Origin: CAWDJT01 sp963828705 | GTDB taxonomy: Bacteria > Desulfobacterota > Syntrophobacteria > Syntrophobacterales > Syntrophobacteraceae | Reading direction: 5' to 3' | DNA length: 64,000 bases | Assembly: GCA_963828705.1 (NCBI GenBank) | Contig: CAWHGA010000047.1 | Span: 40,330-104,329 of the forward strand | Shown here: piece after piece, positions 9,498 to 19,710 of the stretch | Layout: the number at the start of each line of letters is the position of its first letter | How positions within the stretch are numbered: the stretch's first letter is position 1 | Translations under genes and position numbers: made by a program | The notes under the pieces: model-generated | Told to the model about the DNA's origin: nothing | Database searches by the model: none | The model's input: the letters and a program-made list of their open reading frames with translations, nothing else

Positions 9498-10415
9498 ATG
9501 GCTTTTGAACATTTCCTGCGCCGATTCGATTATGTGCGCCAACTGGAGCAGAGCAACATACAGTTGCGGCGTGAGGTGCAGGATTGGGCGCGTTTCTTCC
9601 CGCCAGGACATTTCTATTCCCCAATACCGTCGGCAGAGGAAATCGCGGATGCGTTTACCCGCGGTGGCTTTGGGCCACCTTTTCCGGCCGTCGACCTGAA
9701 TGAGTCGAAGCAACTGGCATTGCTTGAGCCTTTTGCCGCCTACTACGCCGAGCAGCCATTCCCCGAGGAGCCGACAGCGGGACGCCGTTATCACCTGCGC
9801 AATCCATCCTACGGGCATTTCGATGCCATCATGCTCTATTGCATGCTGCGACACGAGCGTCCGCGACGCATCATCGAGGTGGGGTCCGGATTCAGTTCCG
9901 CAGCCATGCTCGACCTCAATGAACTGGTTTTTGGCGGCGAAGTGCGGTTGACTTTTATCGATCCGGACATGAGCCGGTTGAAGGTTCTCCTGCAACCGGG
10001 CGACCAGGGGCGGGTGATTCTGCTGGAACGCCGCATGCAAGAGGAGCCGTTGGAGACCTTTTCAGCACTGGAGGCCGGCGATGTCTTATTCATCGACTCC
10101 TCCCACGTAAGCAAGATCGGCAGCGATGTGAACCGGCTCTTTTTCCATGTACTGCCAGCGTTGCGACCCGGAGTGCGGGTGCATATCCACGACGTCGCGG
10201 CCAATTTCGAATATCCGCGGGATTGGCTGGAGCAAGGGCGGGCATGGAATGAGCAATACCTGTTGCGCGCCTTCTTGATGTATAATTCTGCCTTCAGCAT
10301 CGAGCTGTTTACGATGTGGCTTTTTACCCAGCAGTACGAATTTTTCCATTCCCGGATGCCTTTATGTGCCGTTGGTGGTGGCGGTCAGATCTGGCTGCGA
10401 AAGATGACCGTTTGA
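9498..10415 (+). CDS. Class I SAM-dependent methyltransferase
   Basis: 305 residues, intact. A predicted coiled N-terminus (FDYVRQLEQSNIQLRREVQDW) precedes a Rossmann-fold methyltransferase core. Motif I is IIEVGSGFSSAAMLDLNE, followed by the acidic motif II RLTFIDPDMSRLKVLL and a motif-IV-like DVLFIDSSHVSKIGSDVNRLFFHVLPALRPGVRVHIHDV. The IDSSH and HIHDV pattern fits the Methyltransf_24 group, which often modifies surface sugars or acts near cephalosporin-hydroxylase-like enzymes. The gene lies 6 bp after the membrane protein and overlaps the TTG start of the next glycosyltransferase, so the three look like one operon. The acceptor is unknown. Confidence 0.75.
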   Translation: MAFEHFLRRFDYVRQLEQSNIQLRREVQDWARFFPPGHFYSPIPSAEEIADAFTRGGFGPPFPAVDLNESKQLALLEPFAAYYAEQPFPEEPTAGRRYHLRNPSYGHFDAIMLYCMLRHERPRRIIEVGSGFSSAAMLDLNELVFGGEVRLTFIDPDMSRLKVLLQPGDQGRVILLERRMQEEPLETFSALEAGDVLFIDSSHVSKIGSDVNRLFFHVLPALRPGVRVHIHDVAANFEYPRDWLEQGRAWNEQYLLRAFLMYNSAFSIELFTMWLFTQQYEFFHSRMPLCAVGGGGQIWLRKMTV

Positions 10416-11824
10416 ACGCCGACGCAGGGAACCAACCCGCAATAGTCTCCAGCCGGCGCATCTATGTGGAGTGTACCCACACCTTTTTTGCCGGCGGGAA
10501 CACCGGCATCCGGCGTGTCGCAAGGAATCTGGCCAACTGCGCGGCGGCAGCGTCCGACAGCGAGACCCGGATCATCCCTGTGGTGTGGGGCGGCATAGGG
10601 TTTTTTACACCCAAGAAGCAGCTTAGCGAAGCACCGCATTTTCTGCAGAGAGTTCATTTTGTGAGAGAGTTCGAAGAATCGAGTACCTCGATTATCTCGT
10701 TGGCAAGATGTACCAAGCCATCCCTCCGCCGGTACGCAGGGCCTTTCACCTGGTTCAAGCGGCTGCTTCATGAAAATGTCCAAGCCGCGGGTGGGTTCAG
10801 AGTTGGTGTTTCTGCTCTTGGGTATCAGTTCGTTTCCATTCAGGTTTCTGTTCGGTTCCAGGGTGGTATTGCGTAAAGGGCGACATCGTAGTGCTGGTGG
10901 ACTCGACCTGGAACTCGAACCGGATGCTGGAATACCTGTTTCGGGCGCAAGCGGATGCGGGGATAATGCTCGGGGTCATGATTCATGATCTGTTTCCTCT
11001 GACATTGCCGGAGACCTGTGAACCGGAGACTGTCGATTACTTTTCCGGCTGGTTCAAGAGGATTGCGCCTGCGGTTGATTTTTTTGTTACCAACTCGGAG
11101 GCGACGCGCAGTGTCCTCGACAATTATCTGCGGGCTAACCCAGAGATCAGGCCACACCGTTGGCGTGCCGGCAGCTTTCGACTCGGTGCGGAGTTGGATC
11201 TGTGCATGCCCATGATAAAGTTGCATTCCGGCAATGCGCAGGCCATCTGGAATACACCGGGTGTCGGTATTCTTGCCGTGGGGACCATAGAGCCCCGCAA
11301 GAACTACGTGTTGATCCTGGACGCGTTTGATCGCTTGTACGCGAAGCAGTTGCCGGTATCCCTGATCATTGTCGGGAGGCCAGGTTGGAAGAGCGAAGCT
11401 GTCATTGAACGCATAAGGCTGCATCCAGCGTTCGGGGAAAGAGTTGCTTCACCTTGACCGATGCCAGCTGACTTCGATCTGGCACAGGCGTTCGAACGGG
11501 CCGATTGCATGGTATGCAGTTCACATGGAGAAGGGTTCGGGTTGCCCTGGTGGAAGGTCTGATGCACGGCTTGACGGTGTTTGCAAGCGACATCCCAGCG
11601 TTCCGGGAAATCGGGGGGCAGATCTGCCGCTTTTTTCCGGTTGATTCTCCTGAAGCACTGGCCGACCTGCTCGAGAACTACCTGAAAAGCTATCGACGCG
11701 TTGCTACGACTCCACACGGGGCAAGACCGGATTCAACTGGCCCAACTGGGAAGAAAGTACACGGTTATTTTCTCGCCGAGTATTGGAACTGGCAGATTCC
11801 CCAGAGAGCCTGGAGCAAGTCTAG
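10412..11824 (+). pseudogene. Glycosyltransferase family 4 (GT-B), several frameshifts
   Basis: The N-terminus is read from TTG 10412 (..RRIYVECTHTFFAGGNTGIRRVARNLAN), matching the NTGI.RV.R motif of GT4 enzymes from polysaccharide loci. The middle lies in another frame from about 10891 (VVLVDSTWN.., MIHDLFPLTLPET, FVTNSEATRSVLD, ILAVGTIEPRKNYVLILDAF). The donor-binding part runs through two further frames (FERADCMVCSSHGEGFGLP, then VEGLMHGLTVFASDIPAFREIGG). The natural end appears to be ..WEESTRLFSRRVLELADSPESLEQV with a stop at 11822-11824. At least four indels separate these parts. All expected GT4 motifs are present, so the ancestral enzyme was complete. Sugar and acceptor are unknown. 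Confidence 0.65.
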
Positions 11825-11915
11825 TTTCCATCCGGGAAAACCGGATTCATGTTTGCTCGACGAGTACACTTGGGCGAAAGACCGCACCTAGTTCCCTTGA
11901 TGGGGGAGGTCTGGT

Positions 11916-11944
11916 GGGGGTGAAAAAAGCTTTGATCAACCCCC
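11916..11944. terminator. Possible bidirectional terminator between convergent genes
   Basis: GGGGGT (11916-11921) can pair with ACCCCC (11939-11944), extended by GA/TC with a one-base bulge. The loop contains an A run and a T run. It lies between the convergent GT4 and sulfotransferase genes. Weak evidence; the stem is short. Confidence 0.3.
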
Positions 11945-12090
11945 TCCCCCGCAAGATGCAACTCATCGAAGTGGACGTGTCCCCGTGAATTACTTCCGGT
12001 GCGTTTCCGCCTCAGCGTTCCAACTGCATGGATTCCCCTGGAGCTCACCGATACGAGCTTGAGGTTCCCACCGCAATAACCGTGCGAGTG

Positions 12091-12832
12091 TCAGTGTCCT
12101 GCGATGTGTTTCTGATAGCGGCGCAGCCATTCTTCGTTGATGCTGTCCGACTGGCGCTTGAGGGGCCTCTGCAGGAGTGCTGAGAGGTCGGCGGCCGGAA
12201 GCCCCAGGAATGCCAGCACTCTCTTGATCGTGCCGGGGTAGTCGGCATCCAGTTCTTCATAGGCGATGGCAAGTGGCGTGATACATTGCCTCGGCAAAGA
12301 ATGCCTTCCAGAATTCTTTCGCTTGCTCGATCTCTTCTTCGGAGCACCAACGCATCGATTCTCCGCGCTATCAAAAACAGCAGCCTGATTGCTTGGCGGG
12401 ATCGTGATGATTTGCGGGCATGGCCCAAACATTGGTGCTGAGTGCCTTGGCAAAGGAGATTGCCTGGCGCAGATGATCTTTACGCGTGATGTGGGATGAA
12501 TTTCAGACCAGGCAGGTGGCGCTTGAGCAGGTCGATCGTCGGGGTGCGGGGTTCTTTGTACAGTTTTCGAAGAAGCGTGAGGAAATCGGCGAAGTTTAAC
12601 CAGTGGGTCTTGATGGCAAAAATACCGTTTTCGCAGACATGCTCAACGAATTGATCCATCGCGGCGCTTCCCTGACAAATCCTCGTGGCAAGGTCCCAGT
12701 AGTCTGGAGCCATGGGGTTGAGGTATTCTCTGGGCAGTCCCGCGTGGCTGATGCGCAGCCCCACAGCGAGCAGCGTGCTTCCGCTGCGGGGGTGCTGCAA
12801 ATGAGGTAGGAGGTTTTTCCGAGGGTGGCCAT
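12091..12832 (-). pseudogene. Stf0-family sulfotransferase, several frameshifts
   Basis: Reconstructs to about 245 residues. It starts MATLGKTSYLICSTP at ATG 12832. The 5'-phosphosulfate loop STPRSGSTLLAVGLR is restored by one C in the C5 run there. Then come the Stf0 features GLPREYLNP, NGIFAIKTHWLNF, the PAPS/3'-phosphate-binding stretch KFIHITRKDHLRQAISFAKALSTNVW, and EFWKAFFAEAMYH. The tail reads LAIAYEELDADYPGTIKRVLAFLGLPAADL and ends ..RRYQKHIAGH. Stf0 enzymes move sulfate from PAPS to carbohydrate hydroxyls such as trehalose. Here a sulfated surface glycan is the likely product (inference). At least four single-base breaks; all key motifs are recoverable. Confidence 0.65.
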
Positions 12833-12849
12833 GTTTCGGCCAGACCGGT

Positions 12850-13200
12850 TCGATTGCCATCTCCTGAAAGCTGTAACTGAGCAGGCGCTGATCCTGATCA
12901 TCGGGACGTTTTGCGGCGAGGTGAGGAAGAGAAGCAGGGTGTTCAAGCCTTCTTTGAGATAGAGAGGTTCGAGCCGAATACGCCCTGGCTTTGAGACGAC
13001 GGCGATTTCTTCGCCATTGAGGCTGGCTGTGAGTTGGTCCCCGTTGCGCAAGGGTTTGATTCGAACGCGGTGAATGCCACCCTGCTTTTCGCGCAGGGCG
13101 AGATAGATCTCCACGACCGCTCCTTCCAGCGTCCGTGCCGCTCCAGCGATGAGTCAAGCTCGTGGTTATGCCACCCTTTGCCAAAGACGACTCCATAACC
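12850..13200 (-). pseudogene. Accessory GxGWH..E..RW domain, second minus-strand copy
   Basis: Read in two frames: YGVVFGKGWHNHELDSSLERHGRW, then EIYLALREKQGGIHRVRIKPLRNGDQLTASLNGEE.. and LYLKEGLNTLLLF, ending ..RLLSYSFQEMAIEPVWP. The fold is probably a beta-sandwich (alternating strands, GD.LTA.LNG turn, L..L.L..G.N.L.L end). It parallels the tail of the preceding glycosyltransferase and the tail of the + strand membrane protein. It lies directly upstream of the sulfotransferase. It may be the end of the glycosyltransferase protein (tandem domains) or the head of the sulfotransferase. No named family is recognised. Confidence 0.5.
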
Positions 13201-13379
13201 CAGCCTGCCGTGGTCGATGCTGGCGATGCATCGCGGGCTTTTTTGTGGCAGAGCGTCCTGTTGCGCATACCAGGCCGACCATTCTCACGCTTTCTTCGCC
13301 AGGCATCCCGAAAGGCTTGAGGGTGATTTCTGAAGAAGTAGACGCTCAACAAGCGAACATTCCGCCTCACTGGGAGCTT

Positions 13380-15709
13380 GAGGAGGGAGCGCGGCGTTGA
13401 AAATCAAGGGACTTCAACCCCGGTTCGAGATTCAAACGGTGCAGGCATAATAGTTCTCTTTCCATGTTCATTTCTGTGGTCATGCCGTTGAGTCTTGCCG
13501 TGAGGCTGTCTCCGGGCTGGCAGAATCGCACTCGAGCGGAAAATTCCACGGTCATGCTGGGACCGGGGTTGAAAAAAACGATCTCACACTCACCGGTTCC
13601 TGTCTTCTCCGCTCCAGCGCCCGTGCCCTTCGTTGTCATGCCAGCCCCGCCCATATCTGGCCTGGATGCCAGACCATTCCAATTCGTTGCAGATGACGGG
13701 GGGAGGGGCGCAATGGTTCCCCTTCGTTGTTGCTGAAAGGTTGATGCAATGCGGTGACGTGCCTGAACACAAAGGCACGATGAGCTATCAGGAGGGTGTT
13801 TTGGATTTCATTCGGCCATTTTTTCTCAGCAGGGGTTCCAGCAACGCACTCCGGATAGCGGGGCGGATGTGGCAGTCCATTGCGATCTCTGATGAGCGGT
13901 TCGCAAGCGCTCTTCAAATGCAGGCCTTCACTCATGGCTTTCAAAAATAAATGCCAGTGTTCATGCCCTTCCATTACAGCGGAGGAATTCAAGCTCGCCG
14001 AGTCGCAGGAACAAGTCGCGCGAGAGACGAGGAAATGATTGCCTCCGATGTTGTTCTGGAGGATGGCGGTGCCGCACTCGGCCCCGATGGGCAGGCAGAG
14101 CGTTTCTTCACCGGAAAGAGTACTCCAAAGCTGCGTTGCTGGAAAACCACCGCACCGCAGGTGATCACCTCGGCCCCGGTTTTAGCTGCTGTACGGAGCA
14201 TGGTTTCGAACTCCATCCAGGCACGGGAATCTGGTTTTCTCGAAGGAACAACAAACGGGTGCCTTCCGCGCGTTGAGCTGCTGCATTTGCAAGCTGTGCT
14301 TGTCTGTATCCCGGCTTCCGTTCGATGTGCAGCAGTCCGTCGGCTTCAATTTCCTCCGGCAGTTCCAAACCCGTCCCACCAAGCATCAGCAAGGTTTCAA
14401 ATCCTGCGACGCTTTGCGCTCGCAACGCCGCGAGGGTATCGGACAAATGCGGGCCACCCTCCGTGGAAATGATGCAGACCGTGGTGTCGCGCAGAAGCGC
14501 GCGGTCGGTTTCAGCGATGTGCTGCACTTCCAGTGTAGATGGAATTTGTTGCTCATGCCATTCGAGCCATTGGCGATCCACTTCCTGGAAGTCCAATTCA
14601 CTGCGGGCTGGCTCCAGGCCTTCATGGATCGCTTTGAAAATGGCATCAGCCAATGCTTGGGGTTCGCTTGCGATCAACACGCGATCGTGATCCTGGTGAT
14701 GCACCATCTCCAGGATTCCTGGCAATCTGGATGAAAGAAATGGGATGCCAGCACCCACACATTCCAGAACCGTGTTTGGATAATTATCGATAAGCGAGGG
14801 GATCACCGCCAGGCAGCCCGGTTGCATGAGGTGCTCCAAGGCTTGAAACATGTTGTAATTATCAAGGATCTTCCAGGGGAACGGCCAGTGTTTGAAGCGT
14901 TCCTGCAAGTAGTCACCGGACGGCTTGCCATTCACAGAAGTCCGCCATCCGAGAAAACTGACATGAAAGTCCGCAGGCAGCGCGCGCTGATGTGCCAGCT
15001 CGTCAAGCGCGTTGCAGAACAACACCACACCTTTGCGTTCCTCAATCCGGCCAAAAAACACCGCCTCACGAAGTGCATGTCCGGCTTGGCTTCCCCTGCT
15101 TTTTAACCGCAGTGAAGAGCGAAGAACGTTCGGGCGGACCGACGCATTCTCTGGAAGGGGGCGGTTTTGTTTCTGCCACCATTGCAGCATGTAGTTGCTT
15201 GGACTAATGATACTGTCGGCAAGACGGCAGGCTTCCTTTTCTAAAAACCCGCAGTCGAAATAATCCAACTCAAGTGCATTGGAATTTCCCTCGCGTCCCC
15301 AGTCGTTGCAGCCGTGCAGGGTCACGCACAGCCGGGTGCGCTCAAAACCAAGTCCCACGTGCTTTGCAGCGGACGTATAAGCACCTAGTCCAAAACAGTC
15401 TGGGAAATGAATGACGTCAAACGGCTCCTGCTGGCGCAGCCACTTCCAGCAAAGATAGGATCGAAGCGCCCATTGGGAAACGATGGCTTTTTCCTCCTGT
15501 AAATCCAACCCCACAAGCAGCAGGCCTTTTTCCCGATAACGCTCCACCAGAAAATCGCTGGCCGGTTCGGCCCAAGGCATCCGAACATGCACAATCGTGA
15601 CCTCATGTCCGGCGCTGGCGAGCAATTCACCGAGAGAGACCGATGAGGTTCCGATTCCTCCACAGGAGGACTCTCCCAAGATCTCCCAAGTGGCGATGCA
15701 GACACGCAG
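13380..15709 (-). pseudogene. Glycosyltransferase GT4 + GT2 fusion with C-terminal GxGWH..RW domain, frameshifted
   Basis: The first part is intact to 14165. A GT4 domain begins LRVCIATWEILGESSCGGIGTSSVSLGELLASAGHEV and includes VTLHGCNDWG, DSIISPSNYMLQWW, VFFGRIEERKGVVLF and AVIPSLIDNYPNTVLECVGAGIPFLSS. It is followed by a GT2-like domain starting TTVCIISTEGGPHLSDTLAALRAQ. After a break near 14200 the GT2 part continues in other frames (EFETMLRTAAKTGAEVITCGAVVF, then NIGGNHFLVSR, then GHEHWHLFLKAMSEGLHLKSACEPLIR). The tail is YGRGWHDNEGHGRWSGED..CEIVFFNPGPSMTVEFSARVRF..GDSLTARLNG. Upstream the frame runs straight into the end of the preceding GT2 gene without a stop, so the boundary at 15709 is approximate and a true fusion is possible. 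Probably a multi-step assembler of a surface glycan. Confidence 0.6.
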
Positions 15710-15729
15710 TTTTGTTAGAGGCTCTGAAT

Positions 15730-16579
15730 CGGAAGGCGTTTGCCTTTGATCTCGTTGTTGCCCTATCCAGGCGGCATGCCGCAGCGATCCATGACCCGGA
15801 CGCCGAAGCAAGCCGAGCGAGAATAAATGATGGCGCTCACAAACAAAGGAGCCTTGCAAGGGAAGATGCCATCGCCTTGTTTTGAGGTAGGCTTCGTAAA
15901 GCTCGATCTCGTCTGCATTGGCGTTTGGGAGTCCGCTGCGCACCGTCATGCTCGCCTTGAGGAGTGCATGCCATTTGAAATGGTGGCTTACTCCTCTCAA
16001 TGGCAATTCATCCGTCGCCATTCCGTTCTGTGGGTAGTGATTGCCGATGTTTGATGCGGGAGCCTGTCTTTACCAGAAAGAGCGGGTACTTTCCGCGGGC
16101 GGGATAAGCACCCATCTCTTCGCAAAGTTGCGTGGAGGCGAGGGGAAACAAGGTATCAGGATCAATGCCGGGCTTATGTCTGGAAGAGAACCGTCTTGTG
16201 AGATTCGCTGGAGCAGCGGCGCGAAGAGGCAGTCCCCTCCCATCATCTCCAGCAATTTGACAGTTCTTGAAACGCTTCTGCAGGGCAGTTCCACAAATTC
16301 GTCGGAATCCACCACCCACACCCATTGGCCGATGCAATCGAGCACTGATTCCGAAAGGCGATTGCATTTGTCGCTTTCATCGAAAGTCCTTTCATAACTG
16401 TAGAGCAGACGAACCGGGTATCCCTCCGCCAGCTTTTCGAACTTTGACCATTCAGCATCCGATCCATGAAAAATCAATCGGAATTCATCGACTCCCAGAT
16501 GGCTGTAATGCCTCAACCATGCCGGAAACAGACCGATCGCTTCTTGATGAAGGACGCAAAACAAAACCATGGCTGTCAA
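15730..16579 (-). pseudogene. Glycosyltransferase, GT2/GT92-like, one or two frameshifts
   Basis: Starts MTAMVLFCVLHQEAIGLFPAWLRHYSHLGVDEFRLIFHGSD at 16579. The divalent-metal motif is VWVVDSDEFVELP. A break near 16170-16190 moves the frame to ..PDTLFPLASTQLCEEMGAYPARGKYPLFLVKTGSRIKHRQSLP. The end reads GVSHHFKWHALLKASM..EIELYEAYLKTRRWHLPLQGSF, typical of these glycan-locus glycosyltransferases (HHFKW, Y..YL......LPL). The 3' part is in the same frame as the next gene, so its end is estimated. Donor and acceptor unknown. Confidence 0.6.
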
Positions 16580-16780
16580 TGCTTATGAGGTTAAGGTGAC
16601 AAGAAATTGCTTCTTCGGGGTTTTTGAGTAGCAGGTGCCCAAATGGTGGTCAAGAACATTCTCCTCCCGAATTCTCTGCAAGGAGTGACAAAAACCGTTT
16701 TCAATGTCTCTGGGGTTGACTGAACGGGGGCAGGTCGGCCGGAATAGTTCTCGGGAAGGTTTCCCTAATTATGAAGTCAT

Positions 16781-18275
16781 TCAATGATTTATTCGATGAA
16801 AAGCTGTTACCCTAATATCCACGGCAAAATACCGGTACGGATTCATGGGTAGGATGTCCTTCATGACAATCGTCGGATCCGCTGTGCCCCAGTTGCTCAG
16901 ACTATCGTACAAACTCACTGCAGCCGGCGTTCTACCCTTATAGGATGCAATAAGCCAGACTCTTTCGATATCTTCGGGAATTTTCCCGAATTCATCCGCG
17001 TGCTCCACTGCAACCAGAGGCACGCCTTCAACCGGTTTATAATAGTGATCAAAAGGAAGCTTCGCAAAAAGCACGACCACGACCAGCATGTCCTTCTCTC
17101 GCACCTGCGGCTGAAGCATTTCAGCGGTCTGGCGCCACGGGTCCTTATCTATCCGGGTGTAAAAGTAATAGAGCGGTATCACATGTAGTCCGATGAGAAT
17201 GCCTATCAAGACTCCTCTGAGCTTGTGCGGTATTCTTGCTAAAACGAATCCCAAGGTGATCAGCACGGCGCCCAAGGCCGGGATGGAATACCGGGGCTGG
17301 TAAATGGGCGTGATCGTGACTGAAATGAGCCATGGAATCAGCAGGAAGGAGATCAGCAAGGATACAGGAACCAGGAATGGAAGCAGGGATGCGTGTCTTC
17401 TTTTTACTTCTATAAACAGAAAAACGGCAATCAACAGATAGACCGCAACCGCCGTAAGCGGATGCATGAAATAGATGCCTAAAGTGGCGAGCGTTTTCCA
17501 AATCGGCTCTGCCTGAATCCACGATCCGGCGATTGTGGGATTTCCGATTTTCAGGAAAAAAGTCCGCGCAAACACGAGAAACATGGGGAAATACAGCACC
17601 AGTACAATTGCGCTGCCGGCAAGAACACGTCGCCAATTCCGGACGAGTACTTCTCGCGACAGCCAACGGTAACCGATAATGATCAATCCAAAGCTGAGCG
17701 CCAGAAACGGTCCGAAAGCATGCGAGTAAAACGCCGCCGTGGAGGCAGCAATGTAACCGATCAAATCCCAACGAATCCTGCTCCCCTGAATCAAGCGGAT
17801 CAGAAAATAGACCGACGCTGTAGCGCACAGCAGGAAGAGGGAATAGGGTCTTGCGTCTTGTGAATAATGGATGGCAAAGGGATTGATTGCCGAAAACAGT
17901 GCGGCGATTAATCCTTCCGTTCGTCCATACAGCTCCTTGCCCAGCAGATAGACAAAAAAGACCAGCCAAAATCCCAAAGGCGGCAGCCGTCAACCTCAGG
18001 TTGAATTCATCGTTCCCGAATTTGTCACACCATGCCTTCGTGATTAAAGAATATAGTGGACCCTGATCCTTGCTGTCAAAAACGGTTAACAGTTTAGGAT
18101 AGGTATGTGAGATCCGGTTAACCGATAACACTTCATCCAGCCACAGGCTCTCGTCCGCCAGTCCGTAACATCGCAGGAGCGCCGCCAAAACCAGAATCAA
18201 AAGCAGCGCAGTCCGCGGCAGCCAAACACCCGGATTAGTCCGACAATGCAAACCTGCAGTGAGCCGAGGATGCAT
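16781..18275 (-). CDS. GT39-family (ArnT/PMT-like) membrane glycosyltransferase, one frameshift
   Basis: About 498 residues in two frames. The first frame starts MHPRLTAGLHCRTNPGVWLPRTALLLILVLAALLRCYGL at 18275 and holds the first extracytoplasmic loop DESLWLDEVLS with the acidic catalytic motif, then SKDQGPLYSLITKAWCDKFG. The second has LIAALFSAINPFAIHYSQDARPYSL (YSQ.ARPY is the GT39 signature) and about ten membrane segments. The frames join near 17965 if the T6 run is read as T5. Family enzymes transfer a sugar from a polyprenyl-phosphate donor outside the membrane. The start codon abuts the stop codon of the radical-SAM gene. Confidence 0.75.
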
Positions 18276-19379
18276 CTATTGACCCTCATGCTTTTCAAAA
18301 CTCATCCCATGCCGAAAAACCCGATACCAATCTCGCACCCATTCAGCCAGCACCGATAGGTCACGGACCGCGTAAAGTGGCTCGCGGTATTCTCCATAGA
18401 AGCACCCGGCACACGAAGTAGTCACTTCACGCACCAATTGATAGTATTCTTTACTGCGATAGAAAGCGCAGGAATCCATCATCTAACATGTTGCCTATTG
18501 GAGGCTTCTCCTTACAGATGCAGACACTTCCATCCTGCAAAATATCCAGCGACAGTATTCCAGCCTCACACTTCCTGGTGCATCGCCCTCGTGATAGATA
18601 TTCTCGATAATCACGAAGAAACCGAGTTGAGTTGGTTATACCCATTCCTGATCGGCGCATCGTTATAAGTTCGTCTATGATTTTAGATTTACCATTGAAG
18701 TTAATACTATCAATAACGAACGATTCGTCCTGTCCGCGAAATATATATTCCGAATTTGGCGATGCAGAATCGCAACCAATCATTACTGGCGTAATATATA
18801 TATAGACTCCAAGACTATAAAAAGAATTTTACTAAGGGAATCAGTTCTTCAAAATTGTATTTTGACGCCACAACATTAGCCTGAGATATTCCATCTGGCA
18901 AAATATTTCTAGACATCCGCAGCGTTCTTAACGCATTATCTACAACATTACATACTATTACATATTTCATCCTGCAATGGTTTATTTAACGTATCAATGG
19001 ATACACTAATTTCTCGCAACCCTGCACTGGCACATCTGACAAGCACGTCATTAGGTTACTTGTGGTCCACCGTTGGTCTGTATGCGAACAGAAAAACCAT
19101 AATTATTAAAAATAGCAACTATATCTGGCAAGTCGTTGCGAAGAGTAATGGTTCTCCACCAGTGATGACTATATTGCGAACCTTCATCCCTGCCAAACGA
19201 TCAACAATTATTTCGATTTCGGGAATAGTCAATTCTCGACCATTGCCATTGCCTGTTTTATGAAAACCACACATCCTACAGCGATAATTACATCGGCGAG
19301 TCACATGCAATCTAACGTAAAATGGGTAATTAGCTAGTTTGCTCCATAGCATTCCAGATACATGTCTGCTGATATCCAT
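18276..19379 (-). pseudogene. Radical SAM / SPASM-type protein, AT-rich, many frameshifts
   Basis: Begins at ATG 19379 with YPFYVRLHVTRRCNYRCRMCGFHKTGNG, the CxxxCxxC radical-SAM cluster motif, followed by IVITGGEPLL. The middle is spread over several frames (SAGLREISVSIDTLNK, then NVVASKYNFEELIPLV). The end holds a cysteine-rich auxiliary region (GRCTRKCEAGILSLDILQDGSVCICKEKP, then TTSCAGCFYGEYREP) as in SPASM proteins. Base composition is clearly more AT-rich than the neighbours, suggesting recent transfer. At least four breaks. The substrate is unknown. It could modify a sugar, lipid or peptide linked to the glycan locus. Confidence 0.6.
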
Positions 19380-19710
19380 ATAAAAAAATCCCTATTGATA
19401 TAGATGCAGCAATCTGCTGATTGTTGACCACACAAACAACGACTCAGAATCGCCACATTATGTCAGATCGCTACTGTGGAATTGGCCTTTCACATGAAGC
19501 ATAGACTTGGATTTTGCCCACGAATGTGGATTCACTGGAATACATACTGGATTAACACAGATCTGCATCCCAGGGGTTCAGGTTCCCCGAAAGGGGCACT
19601 TGAACAACAAACCAACCTGCTAACCATTCAACAACTATTACCAATCGGGGGCCAGTCTTGGCTAGAACGGTGCGGGCTCCTGTTTGTTGCACCTCCCCAC
19701 TGGTCAGTTC
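19380..19710. other. Non-coding gap between radical-SAM gene and gspD
   Basis: 331 bp, AT-rich on the left and GC-rich on the right. No ORF with a recognisable product. It probably contains the start region of the radical-SAM gene and the end of the secretion operon. No clear terminator hairpin is seen. Confidence 0.4.
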
